This document shows positions 7,894-17,006 of a stretch of DNA of 64,000 bases, piece by piece; position 1 is the first letter of the stretch, and every line of letters begins with the position of its first letter. The position numbers and the translations under genes were made by a program. Under the pieces are notes generated by a model. That model searched no databases, was not told where the DNA came from, and saw only the letters and a list, made by a program, of their open reading frames with translations. Source of the DNA: QVMM01 sp047030855 (GTDB lineage Bacteria; Bacteroidota; Bacteroidia; Bacteroidales; Dysgonomonadaceae); NCBI GenBank assembly GCA_047030855.1, contig JBKYIJ010000008.1:1426001-1490000 (forward strand). Reading direction: 5' to 3'.

Positions 7894-8370
7894 ATGAGAA
7901 AAGCAAAACCAAAGAAAAGACAGATCCTCCCGGATCCTGTTTTCGGTGATGTAAGGGTTACTAAATTTGTTAACCACCTTATGTATGACGGTAAAAAAAG
8001 TGTCTCATACAATATATTTTATACAGCGCTGGATGTTGTGAAAACAAAATTGCCCAACGAGGAAAAAAGTGCTCTTGAAATATGGAAAACTGCCCTTGAT
8101 AACATAACACCTCAGGTTGAAGTAAAATCACGCCGTGTAGGAGGTGCGACATTCCAAGTTCCGACAGAAATACGCCCCGATCGTAAAGAATCGATCTGTA
8201 TGAAGAACCTTATTCTTTATTCACGCAAGAGAGGCGGAAAATCAATGGCTGACAAATTAGCTGCCGAAATCGTTGACGCGTTCAACAACCAAGGCGGTGC
8301 ATTCAAGAGAAAAGAGGACATGCACAGAATGGCTGAGGCTAACCGTGCGTTTGCTCATTTCAGATTTTAA
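7894..8370 (+). CDS. rpsG: 30S ribosomal protein S7 (uS7)
   Basis: Primary 16S rRNA binding protein that nucleates the 30S head and lines the exit site. 158 residues with the expected basic N-terminus (MRKAKPKKRQILPDP) and the RRVGGATFQVPTEI motif. In many bacteria S7 is the str operon feedback repressor; the long gap before this gene would be the natural place for such a site. Frame intact; fusA follows after 27 bases. Confidence 0.98.
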   Translation: MRKAKPKKRQILPDPVFGDVRVTKFVNHLMYDGKKSVSYNIFYTALDVVKTKLPNEEKSALEIWKTALDNITPQVEVKSRRVGGATFQVPTEIRPDRKESICMKNLILYSRKRGGKSMADKLAAEIVDAFNNQGGAFKRKEDMHRMAEANRAFAHFRF

Positions 8371-8397
8371 TATTTTTAGTGAAAGGTAAAAAGAACA

Positions 8398-10521
8398 ATG
8401 GCAAAAATAGTTGATAACTTAAGAAATACAAGAAATATCGGTATCATGGCTCACATTGATGCCGGTAAAACTACTACGTCCGAACGTATCTTGTTTTATA
8501 CCGGATTGACTCACAAGATCGGTGAAGTGCATGACGGTGCAGCCACAATGGACTGGATGGAACAGGAGCAGGAACGTGGTATTACGATTACTTCCGCTGC
8601 GACAACAACCCAATGGAGATATGCAAACGAATTGTTCAAAATCAATTTGATTGACACTCCGGGACACGTTGACTTTACGGTTGAGGTAGAACGTTCTCTT
8701 CGTATTCTTGACGGAGCTGTTGCTACGTTTTGTGCCGTAGGTGGTGTAGAACCCCAGTCCGAAACCGTATGGCGTCAGGCTGATAAATATAACGTACCCC
8801 GTATTTGCTACGTAAATAAGATGGACCGTTCGGGTGCAAACTTTTTCGAAGTAGTACGTCAGGTAAGCGAAGTGTTAGGTGCTAATCCTTGTCCGATTCA
8901 AATACCTATCGGTGCTGAAGAAAAATTTGCAGGCATCGTTGATTTGGTGAAGATGAAGGCTATGTACTGGCACGATGAAACAATGGGTGCCGACTATGAA
9001 TTGGCTGACATCCCTGCCGATTATTTGGCTGAAGCCGAAGAATGGAGAGAGAAAATGTTGGAGAAAATCGCAGAATGCGATGATACATTAATGGAGAAAT
9101 TCTTTGATGATCCGTCATCTATCACGGAAGACGAAATCAGGACAGCTATCCGTAAAGGTACGTTGAGCATGCAGATCAATCCGATGATTTGCGGTTCTTC
9201 ATTCAAAAATAAAGGTGTTCAACCACTTTTGGATGCGGTTTGTGCATACTTGCCAAGTCCGATAGACACGTTGGCTATCGAAGGTGTGAACCCTAAGACT
9301 GACGAGATTGTTGTACGTCATCCAAGTCCCGATGAGCCTTTGTGTGCTCTTGCATTTAAAATTGCAACCGACCCATTCGTAGGACGTTTGTGTTTCTTCC
9401 GCGTTTATTCGGGAGAACTTCCTGCGGGATCGTACGTATATAATCCTCGTTCAGGTAAGAAAGAACGTATTTCGCGTCTTTTCCAAATGCACTCTAACAA
9501 ACAGAACCCGAAAGAAGTTATCGGTTGTGGAGATATAGGCGCAGGCGTCGGATTTAAAGATATTCGTACGGGAGATACTCTTTGTGACGAAGATCATCCG
9601 ATCGTACTTGAATCTATGGATTTCCCAGAACCTGTTATCGGTATAGCAATCGAGCCTAAGACTCAAAAAGATATAGATAAACTTTCTAACGGTTTGGCAA
9701 AACTTGCAGAAGAAGATCCTACATTCCGCGTTCATACGGACGAAGATTCCGGTCAGACTGTAATTGAAGGAATGGGTGAACTTCATCTTGAGATCATTGT
9801 CGATCGTTTGAAACGTGAATTTAAGGTTGAATGTAACCAGGGACGTCCGCAGGTTTCTTACCGTGAGGCTATTACTCAAACAGTAGAGCTTCGCGAAGTT
9901 TACAAGAAACAAACCGGAGGTCGCGGTAAGTTTGCCGATATGATCGTCAAAGTAGGTCCTGCCGATGCGGATTTTGAAGGTTCTTTGCAGTTTGTTGATG
10001 AGGTTAAAGGCGGTAATATTCCTAAAGAATTTATCCCTTCCATACAGAAAGGATTCCTTCGTGCTATGCAAAATGGTGTATTAGCCGGTTTCTCTATCGA
10101 GAGAATGAAGGTTGTCGTAGTAGATGGTTCTTATCACCCTGTCGATTCAGATCAGTTATCTTTCGAAATTTGTGCTATGCAGGCATTCAAGAGTGCAGCC
10201 GAAAAAGCTCGCCCCGTATTGCTTGAGCCTATCATGAAGATAGAAGTGGTGACTCCTGAAGAAAATATGGGAGATGTTATTTCTGACCTTAACAAACGCC
10301 GCGGACAGGTTGAAGGTATGGAATCCAACCGCTCGGGTGCGCGCGTCGTAAAGGCTAAAGCTCCTTTGGCTGAAATGTTCGGATACGTAACATCTTTAAG
10401 AACTATAACATCGGGACGTGCGACTTCGTCAATGACTTTCGATCATTATGAAGAAGTTTCTTCTTCGATCGCGAAACAAGTCTTGACAGAGTTTAAAGGA
10501 CGTGTCGATTTGGTAAAATAA
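8398..10521 (+). CDS. fusA: Elongation factor G
   Basis: Translocation GTPase, 707 residues, full length. The GTP-binding motifs are clear: AHIDAGKTTTSERIL (G1), GITITSAAT (switch I/G2), DTPGHVDF (G3) and NKMDRSG (G4). Domain IV/V motifs such as GRGKFADM and LNKRRGQVEGM follow. Located between rpsG and rpsJ as in the fused str-S10 arrangement; tufA does not follow it here. Confidence 0.98.
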   Translation: MAKIVDNLRNTRNIGIMAHIDAGKTTTSERILFYTGLTHKIGEVHDGAATMDWMEQEQERGITITSAATTTQWRYANELFKINLIDTPGHVDFTVEVERSLRILDGAVATFCAVGGVEPQSETVWRQADKYNVPRICYVNKMDRSGANFFEVVRQVSEVLGANPCPIQIPIGAEEKFAGIVDLVKMKAMYWHDETMGADYELADIPADYLAEAEEWREKMLEKIAECDDTLMEKFFDDPSSITEDEIRTAIRKGTLSMQINPMICGSSFKNKGVQPLLDAVCAYLPSPIDTLAIEGVNPKTDEIVVRHPSPDEPLCALAFKIATDPFVGRLCFFRVYSGELPAGSYVYNPRSGKKERISRLFQMHSNKQNPKEVIGCGDIGAGVGFKDIRTGDTLCDEDHPIVLESMDFPEPVIGIAIEPKTQKDIDKLSNGLAKLAEEDPTFRVHTDEDSGQTVIEGMGELHLEIIVDRLKREFKVECNQGRPQVSYREAITQTVELREVYKKQTGGRGKFADMIVKVGPADADFEGSLQFVDEVKGGNIPKEFIPSIQKGFLRAMQNGVLAGFSIERMKVVVVDGSYHPVDSDQLSFEICAMQAFKSAAEKARPVLLEPIMKIEVVTPEENMGDVISDLNKRRGQVEGMESNRSGARVVKAKAPLAEMFGYVTSLRTITSGRATSSMTFDHYEEVSSSIAKQVLTEFKGRVDLVK

Positions 10522-10527
10522 AAAATG

Positions 10528-10561
10528 AACTGTGATTAGCGAATGACTCTTAATCACAGTT
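10528..10561 (+). promoter_or_regulatory. Strong hairpin between fusA and rpsJ
   Basis: AACTGTGATTA (10528-10538) pairs perfectly over 11 bases with TAATCACAGTT (10551-10561) around a 12-base loop. No T run follows, so it is not a standard terminator. Lying directly upstream of the S10 segment, it may be an mRNA processing site or a ribosomal-protein regulatory element. Confidence 0.45.
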
Positions 10562-10598
10562 CTCTCATTTATAAAAACATTAATAATTAAAAAACTCT

Positions 10599-10904
10599 AT
10601 GAGTCAAAAAATCAGAATCAAACTTAAATCTTACGATTACAACCTTGTTGATAAATCGGCTGAAAAGATTGTTAAGACAGTGAAGTCTACAGGTGCAGTG
10701 GTAAGCGGACCTATTCCGTTGCCGACTCACAAACGTATCTTTACCGTAAACCGTGCGACTTTCGTTAACAAGAAATCGCGCGAACAGTTCGAACTATGTT
10801 CTTATAAGAGATTGATCGACATTTACAGCTCGACTGCTAAAACTGTGGATGCTCTTATGAAGCTTGAATTGCCAAGCGGTGTAGAAGTGGAAATTAAAGT
10901 TTGA
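10599..10904 (+). CDS. rpsJ: 30S ribosomal protein S10 (uS10)
   Basis: 101-residue 30S head protein that also serves as NusE in antitermination complexes. IPLPTHKRIFTVNR is the conserved loop region, and the protein has standard length. First gene of the S10 segment, preceded by a 77-base gap with a strong hairpin. rplC follows after 27 bases. Confidence 0.98.
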   Translation: MSQKIRIKLKSYDYNLVDKSAEKIVKTVKSTGAVVSGPIPLPTHKRIFTVNRATFVNKKSREQFELCSYKRLIDIYSSTAKTVDALMKLELPSGVEVEIKV

Positions 10905-10931
10905 TCGAATTAATTAAAAAAATTAAAAGAA

Positions 10932-11546
10932 ATGCCAGGATTATTAGGAAAAAAAATCGGAATGACATCCGTTTTCAGTGCCGAGGGAAAAAATGTTCCA
11001 TGCACTGTTATCGAAGTAGGTCCTTGTGTTGTTACTCAGGTTAAATCGTCAGAAACTGACGGTTACGAAGCTGTTCAGGTTGGTTTTGTTGACAAGAAAG
11101 ACAAACATACTACCAATCCGCTTAAAGGACACTTCAAGAAAGCGGGCGTAACACCAAAGAGACACTTGGCCGAGTTCAAAGGATTTAAGGATTGTAAATT
11201 AGGCGATGTACTCACTGTTGATGTATTTAACGATACATTGTATGTTGACGTTATCGGTACTTCTAAGGGAAAAGGATTCCAAGGGGTTGTAAAACGTCAT
11301 GGTTTCGGTGGAGTAGGTCAGGCGACTTTAGGACAGCACAACCGTATGCGTGCACCGGGTTCTATCGGAGCTTGTTCATATCCTGCTAAGGTATTTAAGG
11401 GAACCAGAATGGGTGGACAAATGGGTAATGCCCGTGTTACTGTTCAAAACCTTCAGGTGATTAAAGTTATAGCAGAACATAATCTTTTGTTGATAAAAGG
11501 TTCTGTTCCCGGATGCAAAGGTTCAATCGTAATAATTGAGAAATAA
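10932..11546 (+). CDS. rplC: 50S ribosomal protein L3 (uL3)
   Basis: 204-residue primary 23S rRNA binder near the peptidyl transferase centre. Begins MPGLLGKKIGMTSVFSAEG and contains VKRHGFGG and the extended-loop segment GQHNRMRAPGSIG. An A8 run in the second line of codons is in frame, unlike similar runs elsewhere in the window. Its TAA shares its last A with the rplD ATG. Confidence 0.98.
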   Translation: MPGLLGKKIGMTSVFSAEGKNVPCTVIEVGPCVVTQVKSSETDGYEAVQVGFVDKKDKHTTNPLKGHFKKAGVTPKRHLAEFKGFKDCKLGDVLTVDVFNDTLYVDVIGTSKGKGFQGVVKRHGFGGVGQATLGQHNRMRAPGSIGACSYPAKVFKGTRMGGQMGNARVTVQNLQVIKVIAEHNLLLIKGSVPGCKGSIVIIEK

Positions 11547-12175
11547 TGGAACTTAGTGTATTAAATATAAGCGGTAAGGATACCGGCAAGAAGGTTACGC
11601 TGAACGATGCTATTTATGGTATTGAGCCTAACGAGCACGTTATCTGGCTCGATGTTAAGCAATATCTGGCTAATCAGCGTCAAGGAACTCACAAGTCAAA
11701 GGAAAGAAGCGAAATGTCGGGTAGTACCCGTAAGCTTATCCGTCAAAAAGGCGGTGGCGGCGCACGTCGCGGTGATATCAACTCTCCCGTGTTAGTTGGT
11801 GGAGCTCGCGTTTTTGGTCCTAAACCAAGAGATTACGGCTTTAAGTTGAATAAGAAGGTTAAAGCTCTTGCTCGTAAATCTGCTCTTTCGGGTAAAGCTA
11901 AGAACGGACAGATCGTCGTTATCGAAGATCTTGCTTTCGATGCTCCGAAAACCAAAGATTTTGTCGCAATGGCAAAGAATCTGCAAGTAGCTGATAAAAA
12001 GATACTTTTGGTTTTGCCCGATCAAAATAAAAATGTATATTTGTCGGCTCGCAATTTGCAGCGAGTTAAAATTGTAACTGCTTCTGATATAAATACTTAC
12101 TCAATATTGAACTGTGCAAGTCTGATATTGTGCGAGTCTTCGGTTGCGGCTATTGATAACCTATTTAAAGCATAA
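11546..12175 (+). CDS. rplD: 50S ribosomal protein L4 (uL4)
   Basis: 209 residues with the tunnel-lining loop (STRKLIRQKGGGGARRGD) followed by the globular domain. In some bacteria L4 represses the S10 operon; whether that holds here is unknown. Start overlaps the rplC stop by one base, so the two are coupled. An AAGGAGA ribosome site for rplW overlaps its stop codon. Confidence 0.97.
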   Translation: MELSVLNISGKDTGKKVTLNDAIYGIEPNEHVIWLDVKQYLANQRQGTHKSKERSEMSGSTRKLIRQKGGGGARRGDINSPVLVGGARVFGPKPRDYGFKLNKKVKALARKSALSGKAKNGQIVVIEDLAFDAPKTKDFVAMAKNLQVADKKILLVLPDQNKNVYLSARNLQRVKIVTASDINTYSILNCASLILCESSVAAIDNLFKA

Positions 12176-12180
12176 GGAGA
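12174..12180 (+). promoter_or_regulatory. Shine-Dalgarno-like site of rplW
   Basis: AAGGAGA ends six bases before the rplW ATG at 12187. Most genes in this cluster have no recognisable Shine-Dalgarno sequence, so this site stands out. Confidence 0.5.
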
Positions 12181-12186
12181 AATAAA

Positions 12187-12480
12187 ATGGGAATTTTAAT
12201 AAAACCAATATTAACAGAAAAGCAAACCGAGATTACGGAAAAATTTCCTAATCGTTATGCTTTCCGCGTTGTCCCAAGTGCGAATAAAGTGGAAATCAAA
12301 AAGGCGGTTGAACAAATGTACAATGTTAATGTCGTACGCGTAAACACGATGAACTATGCCGGAAAACGCAAAAGCCGTTATACAAAATCGGGTGTGGTTT
12401 CGGGTAAAACTACGGCATTCAAAAAAGCAATCATTACCTTGAAAGAGGGACAGGTTATAGACTTTTTTAGTAATATCTAA
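12187..12480 (+). CDS. rplW: 50S ribosomal protein L23 (uL23)
   Basis: 97-residue protein at the tunnel exit, a docking point for SRP and trigger factor. Starts GILIKPILTEKQTEI and contains KAVEQMYNVNVVRVNTMN, both typical. Sits between L4 and L2 as usual; frame intact. Confidence 0.97.
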   Translation: MGILIKPILTEKQTEITEKFPNRYAFRVVPSANKVEIKKAVEQMYNVNVVRVNTMNYAGKRKSRYTKSGVVSGKTTAFKKAIITLKEGQVIDFFSNI

Positions 12481-12488
12481 ATAATAAA

Positions 12489-13313
12489 ATGGCAGTACGT
12501 AAATTAAAGCCCACAACACCGGGGCAAAGACACAAGGTTATTGGTACATTTGGTGAAATCACTGCAAGTGTACCAGAGAAATCTCTTGTAGTCGGTAAGA
12601 AATCTTCTGGTGGACGTAACAATACCGGTAAAATGACAATGCGTTATCTCGGTGGAGGACACAAGAAAAAATACAGAATTATCGATTTCAAGAGAACGAA
12701 AGACGGAGTTCCAGCCATAGTAAAAACGATAGAATACGATCCGAACCGTTCGGCTCGTATTGCTTTGTTGTATTATGCAGACGGTGCAAAAGCATACATG
12801 CTTGCGCCCAACGGCTTGGAAGTAGGTCAGACAGTGGTTTCCGGAGCTGAAGCAGCACCGGAAGTAGGAAATTCATTACCATTGGCTAATATTCCTATCG
12901 GTACAGTTATTCACAACATTGAATTACGTCCGGGACAAGGAGCTAAGATGGTTCGTTCGGCAGGAACATTTGCACAGTTGACTTCCCGTGAAGGAAGCTA
13001 TGCGATTATAAGAATGCCGTCGGGCGAAACCAGAAAGATATTATTGTCTTGTAAAGCTACAATTGGTAGTGTGGGTAATTCAGATCATGCGCTTGAGAAA
13101 TCAGGTAAAGCCGGACGCTCTAGATGGCTTGGACGTCGTCCTCGCAACCGTGGTGTGGTAATGAACCCTGTCGATCACCCAATGGGTGGTGGTGAAGGTC
13201 GCGCTTCGGGAGGACACCCAAGATCACGTAAAGGATTGTATGCTAAGGGTCTCAAAACAAGGGCTCCTAAGAAACACTCTTCTAAGTATATTATAGAGAG
13301 AAGAAAGAAATAA
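12489..13313 (+). CDS. rplB: 50S ribosomal protein L2 (uL2)
   Basis: 274-residue protein needed for subunit joining and peptidyl transfer. The C-terminal signature VMNPVDHPMGGGEGRASGG contains the highly conserved histidine near the active site. The N-terminus RKLKPTTPGQRHK and the SH3-like core are normal. Eight bases separate it from rplW. Confidence 0.98.
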   Translation: MAVRKLKPTTPGQRHKVIGTFGEITASVPEKSLVVGKKSSGGRNNTGKMTMRYLGGGHKKKYRIIDFKRTKDGVPAIVKTIEYDPNRSARIALLYYADGAKAYMLAPNGLEVGQTVVSGAEAAPEVGNSLPLANIPIGTVIHNIELRPGQGAKMVRSAGTFAQLTSREGSYAIIRMPSGETRKILLSCKATIGSVGNSDHALEKSGKAGRSRWLGRRPRNRGVVMNPVDHPMGGGEGRASGGHPRSRKGLYAKGLKTRAPKKHSSKYIIERRKK

Positions 13314-13332
13314 TCTGAATAATAATTAAACT

Positions 13333-13602
13333 ATGAGTCGTTCGTTAAAAAAAGGCCCTTATATTAATGTAAAGCTTGAAAAGAAAGTTTTGGCTATGAA
13401 TGAGTCAGGCAAGAAAGCTGTAGTTAAAACATGGGCAAGAGCTTCAATGATATCTCCTGATTTTGTAGGACATACTATTGCTGTGCATAACGGAAATAAA
13501 TTTATTCCTGTTTATGTTACGGAAAATATGGTAGGTCACAAATTGGGTGAATTTTCTCTTACTCGTACGTTCCGTGGTCACGGAGGTAATAAGAAAAAAT
13601 AA
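13333..13602 (+). CDS. rpsS: 30S ribosomal protein S19 (uS19)
   Basis: 89-residue 30S head protein. Starts MSRSLKKGPYINVKLEKKV and ends FSLTRTFRGHGGNKKK, both diagnostic. Twenty bases after rplB. Confidence 0.98.
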   Translation: MSRSLKKGPYINVKLEKKVLAMNESGKKAVVKTWARASMISPDFVGHTIAVHNGNKFIPVYVTENMVGHKLGEFSLTRTFRGHGGNKKK

Positions 13603-13651
13603 GGGGTAAGAGCTTTATAACTTAATTTAAAAGAAATACAAGAAAAATAAA

Positions 13652-14059
13652 ATGGGTGCAAGAAAAAGAATAGCAGCTGAACAAAGAAAGGAAGCCAAAA
13701 AATCCGTGTCCTTTGCAAGGTTGAACAATGTACCGACTTCTCCTCGTAAAATGCGATTAGTCGCAGACGCAGTTCGCGGAATGGAAGTATTCAAGGCACT
13801 GGGTGTTTTGAAATATTCTCCTAAAAAAGAAGCTGCTGCCAGAATGGAAAAGTTGTTGCGTTCGGCAATTGCTAACTGGGAAGCCAAAAATGAGCGTAAA
13901 GCGGAAGGTGGTGAATTATACATCTCTTTGTTAAACGTAGATGGAGGTTCGATGTTGAAAAGACTTCGTCCTGCTCCGCAAGGAAGAGGTTACAGAATAC
14001 GTAAACGTTCTAACCATATAACGTTACACGTTGATACACTTAATAATAAACAAAATTAA
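13652..14059 (+). CDS. rplV: 50S ribosomal protein L22 (uL22)
   Basis: 135 residues; its beta-hairpin (GGSMLKRLRPAPQGRGYRIR) lines the exit tunnel and is a known macrolide-resistance site. The N-terminus is extended and basic relative to the minimal family. Located between S19 and S3. Confidence 0.97.
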   Translation: MGARKRIAAEQRKEAKKSVSFARLNNVPTSPRKMRLVADAVRGMEVFKALGVLKYSPKKEAAARMEKLLRSAIANWEAKNERKAEGGELYISLLNVDGGSMLKRLRPAPQGRGYRIRKRSNHITLHVDTLNNKQN

Positions 14060-14067
14060 CAGCTAAG

Positions 14068-14811
14068 ATGGGACAGAAAATTAATCCGATAGCAAATCGT
14101 TTAGGAATTATTAGAGGATGGGATTCTAACTGGTATGGCGGAAAAAAATACGGGGATACTCTTCTTGAGGACTCTAAAATCCGTAAATACCTGAACGCCC
14201 GTTTAGCTAAGGCAAGTGTATCACGTATTGTGATTGAACGTACTCTGAAACTGGTTACAATTACAGTTTGTACTGCACGTCCCGGTATTATTATCGGTAA
14301 AGGCGGACAGGAAGTTGACAAACTGAAAGAAGAATTGAAGAAAATCACTGATAAAGATATTCAGATCAATATTTTTGAAATCAAAAAGCCTGAGTTGGAT
14401 GCCGTTATTGTTGCAAACAATGTCGCCCGTCAGATAGAAGGTAAGATTGCTTATCGCCGTGCGGTGAAAATGGCAATTGCATCGACTATCAGAATGGGTG
14501 CCGAAGGTATCAAAATTCAAGTATCGGGACGTTTGAACGGCGCTGAAATGGCTCGTTCCGAAATGTATAAAGAAGGACGTACTCCTCTTCATACTTTCCG
14601 TGCCGATATTGATTATGCTCATGCCGAAGCATTGACGAAAGTTGGTTTGATCGGTGTTAAAGTTTGGATATGCCGTGGAGAAGTTTACGGTAAGCAAGAC
14701 CTTACCCCGTCCTTTACAGCTTCTAAAGACGCTCCATCTCACGGTGGCGGCGGACGCAGAAACGACAGAGGCGACGGTGGCAGAGGTTTCAAGAAAGGAA
14801 AGAGAAAATAA
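14068..14811 (+). CDS. rpsC: 30S ribosomal protein S3 (uS3)
   Basis: 247 residues with the KH domain motif GIIIGKGGQEVDKL and the S3 C-terminal domain. It ends in a Gly/Arg/Lys-rich tail containing GGGGRRNDRGDGGRGF, longer than in many phyla and likely disordered. Eight bases after rplV. Confidence 0.97.
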   Translation: MGQKINPIANRLGIIRGWDSNWYGGKKYGDTLLEDSKIRKYLNARLAKASVSRIVIERTLKLVTITVCTARPGIIIGKGGQEVDKLKEELKKITDKDIQINIFEIKKPELDAVIVANNVARQIEGKIAYRRAVKMAIASTIRMGAEGIKIQVSGRLNGAEMARSEMYKEGRTPLHTFRADIDYAHAEALTKVGLIGVKVWICRGEVYGKQDLTPSFTASKDAPSHGGGGRRNDRGDGGRGFKKGKRK

Positions 14812-14838
14812 GTATTAAACGTTTGAAACACTTGTAAA

Positions 14839-15270
14839 ATGTTACAACCGAAAAAGACAAAATTCAGAAGACAGCAAAAAGGGCGTATGAAAGGTAATGC
14901 CCAAAGAGGTCATGAGTTGGCATTCGGTTCATTTGGAATCAAAACAATGCAATCCAAATGGATCACAGGACGCCAGATCGAGGCTGCCCGTATTGCTGTG
15001 ACTCGTTACATGCAACGTCAAGGACAAGTATGGGTAAGAATTTTCCCTGACAAACCTATCACAAAAAAGCCTGCAGAGGTACGTATGGGTAAGGGTAAAG
15101 GTTCACCAGAAGGATTCGTTGCTCCAGTTACTCCGGGAAGAATACTCTTCGAAATTGAAGGCGTTTCTTATGATGTGGCAAAAGAAGCATTGCGCCTTGC
15201 GGCTCAAAAGCTTCCGGTTACTACAAAATTTGTAGTACGTAGAGATTATGATTTCACTCAAAATTCGTAA
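14839..15270 (+). CDS. rplP: 50S ribosomal protein L16 (uL16)
   Basis: 143 residues, positions the A-site tRNA. Motifs QPKKTKFRRQQKGRMKG at the start and RMGKGKGSPEGFVAPVTPG in the middle are standard. Three bases before rpmC. Confidence 0.98.
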   Translation: MLQPKKTKFRRQQKGRMKGNAQRGHELAFGSFGIKTMQSKWITGRQIEAARIAVTRYMQRQGQVWVRIFPDKPITKKPAEVRMGKGKGSPEGFVAPVTPGRILFEIEGVSYDVAKEALRLAAQKLPVTTKFVVRRDYDFTQNS

Positions 15271-15273
15271 GCT

Positions 15274-15468
15274 ATGAAAAGTGCAGAAGTAAGAGAATTG
15301 ACCGACAAAGAACTGGCAGAAAAATTGGCTGCCGAAAGAGTATTGTTAGATCAAATGGTAATCAATCACAGTGTTACTCCTCTGGATAGCCCTGCTGATA
15401 TCAGAAAAAAGCGTAAAACGATTGCTCGTTTATTGACAGAAATACGCCAAAGAGAACTAAACAAATAA
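15274..15468 (+). CDS. rpmC: 50S ribosomal protein L29 (uL29)
   Basis: 64-residue two-helix protein at the tunnel exit. MKSAEVRELTDKELAEKL and the C-terminal TIARLLTEIRQREL are typical. Its start follows the rplP stop by three bases. Confidence 0.97.
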   Translation: MKSAEVRELTDKELAEKLAAERVLLDQMVINHSVTPLDSPADIRKKRKTIARLLTEIRQRELNK

Positions 15469-15478
15469 CCGAGAGTTA

Positions 15479-15736
15479 ATGGAAACGAGAAATTTAAGAA
15501 AAGAACGAATAGGTGTAGTTTTCAGCAACAGAATGGATAAAACCATTACGGTTGCCGTAAAATGGAAAGAAAAACACCCTATGTACGGAAAATTCGTTAA
15601 CAAAACGAAGAAATTTCATGCTCATGACGAAAAGAACGAGTGCAACATTGGCGACACTGTCAGAATAATGGAAACTCGTCCTTTGAGTAAGACAAAAAGA
15701 TGGAGATTAGTAGAAATAATTGAAAGGGCTAAGTAA
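15479..15736 (+). CDS. rpsQ: 30S ribosomal protein S17 (uS17)
   Basis: 85-residue OB-fold rRNA-binding protein. Begins METRNLRKERIGVVFSNRMD and contains ETRPLSKTKRWRLVEI, the conserved C-terminal signature. Confidence 0.97.
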   Translation: METRNLRKERIGVVFSNRMDKTITVAVKWKEKHPMYGKFVNKTKKFHAHDEKNECNIGDTVRIMETRPLSKTKRWRLVEIIERAK

Positions 15737-15741
15737 GAATT

Positions 15742-16107
15742 ATGATACAACAAGAATCTAGACTAGTGGTTGCTGATAACAGCGGAGCCAAAGAAGCATT
15801 ATGTATCCGTGTACTAGGCGGAACAAGAAGACGTTATGCTTCGGTTGGGGATATCATCGTCGTATCTATCAAAAGCGTGATCCCTTCAAGTGATGTAAAA
15901 AAAGGTGCTGTAACCAAAGCTGTAGTTGTTCGCACGAAGAAAGAAGTCCGTCGTCAGGACGGTTCTTACATTCGTTTCGACGACAATGCCTGCGTTCTTT
16001 TGAATGCAGCCGGCGAATTGAGAGGAAGCCGTATTTTCGGACCTGTTGCCCGTGAACTTCGTGCGACAAATATGAAGATCGTTTCACTTGCACCGGAGGT
16101 ACTTTAA
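15742..16107 (+). CDS. rplN: 50S ribosomal protein L14 (uL14)
   Basis: 121-residue protein at the subunit interface. Begins MIQQESRLVVADNSGAKEAL and ends near KIVSLAPEVL, both diagnostic; length standard. Confidence 0.98.
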   Translation: MIQQESRLVVADNSGAKEALCIRVLGGTRRRYASVGDIIVVSIKSVIPSSDVKKGAVTKAVVVRTKKEVRRQDGSYIRFDDNACVLLNAAGELRGSRIFGPVARELRATNMKIVSLAPEVL

Positions 16108-16128
16108 TCAAAATTAAACCAATAGGTG

Positions 16129-16446
16129 ATGAGCAAATTACATATCAAAAAAGGCGATATAGTTTATGTTAATACCGGAGTAGACAAAGGTAAGACAGGA
16201 CGTGTTTTGAAGGTGTATATCGAAAAACAGCGTGCAATTGTCGAAGGTCTTAATATGGTAACGAAACATGCTAAGCCGAATGCGAAAAATCCTCAAGGAG
16301 GACTTGAAAGAAAAGAAGCTTCTATTCATATTTCCAACCTGAACGTTGTCGATCCTAAATCGGGCAAACCGACAAGAATAGGACGTAAGGAAGTGGACGG
16401 AAAGCTAGTACGTTATTCTAAAAAATCAGGGGAGGTAATTAAATAA
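16129..16446 (+). CDS. rplX: 50S ribosomal protein L24 (uL24)
   Basis: 105-residue KOW-domain assembly initiator. The ATG at 16129 is preferred to an in-frame GTG at 16126 immediately before it, since M-S-K-L-H-I-K-K-G-D matches the family start. The KOW motif is KGDIVYVNTGVDKGKTGRV. Its TAA shares one base with the rplE start, preceded by GGGGAGG. Confidence 0.96.
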   Translation: MSKLHIKKGDIVYVNTGVDKGKTGRVLKVYIEKQRAIVEGLNMVTKHAKPNAKNPQGGLERKEASIHISNLNVVDPKSGKPTRIGRKEVDGKLVRYSKKSGEVIK

Positions 16447-17003
16447 TGAGCAATACAATGAGTCTTAAGAAAGAATACAGAGATCGTATTGTTTCTTCTT
16501 TGATAAAAGAATTCGGTTATAAAAGCTCTATGCAAGTGCCTGTCCTGAAAAAAATTGTCATTAATCAAGGACTTGGTATTGCGGTGGCGGACAAGAAAAT
16601 AATCGAAACAGCGGTTAATGAGCTTACAGCCATTACAGGACAAAAAGCCGTTGCTACTTTTTCTAAGAAAGATATTTCAAACTTCAAGTTGCGTAAGAAA
16701 ATGCCGATCGGCGTGATGGTAACGTTGCGTCACGATAAAATGTACGAGTTTTTGGAAAGACTTATCAGAGTCGCACTTCCTCGTATCCGTGACTTCAAAG
16801 GTATCGAAAGCAAACTTGACGGTAGAGGTAACTATACGTTAGGAATTGAAGAGCAGATCATTTTCCCTGAAATTAATATTGATAATATTACCAAACTTCT
16901 GGGAATGAATATTACCTTTGTGACTTCTGCGAAAACAGATGAAGAGGGATATGCCCTTCTAAAGGAATTTGGATTACCGTTTAAGAACGAAAAAAAATCT
17001 TAA
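16446..17003 (+). CDS. rplE: 50S ribosomal protein L5 (uL5)
   Basis: 185-residue 5S rRNA binding protein. Contains VLKKIVINQGLG, the IEEQIIFPEINIDN motif and the C-terminal KTDEEGYALLKEFGLPF. A second ATG five codons in (MSLKKEYRD) is also a possible start, but the first overlaps the rplX stop and is favoured. Confidence 0.96.
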   Translation: MSNTMSLKKEYRDRIVSSLIKEFGYKSSMQVPVLKKIVINQGLGIAVADKKIIETAVNELTAITGQKAVATFSKKDISNFKLRKKMPIGVMVTLRHDKMYEFLERLIRVALPRIRDFKGIESKLDGRGNYTLGIEEQIIFPEINIDNITKLLGMNITFVTSAKTDEEGYALLKEFGLPFKNEKKS

Positions 17004-17006
17004 TAT

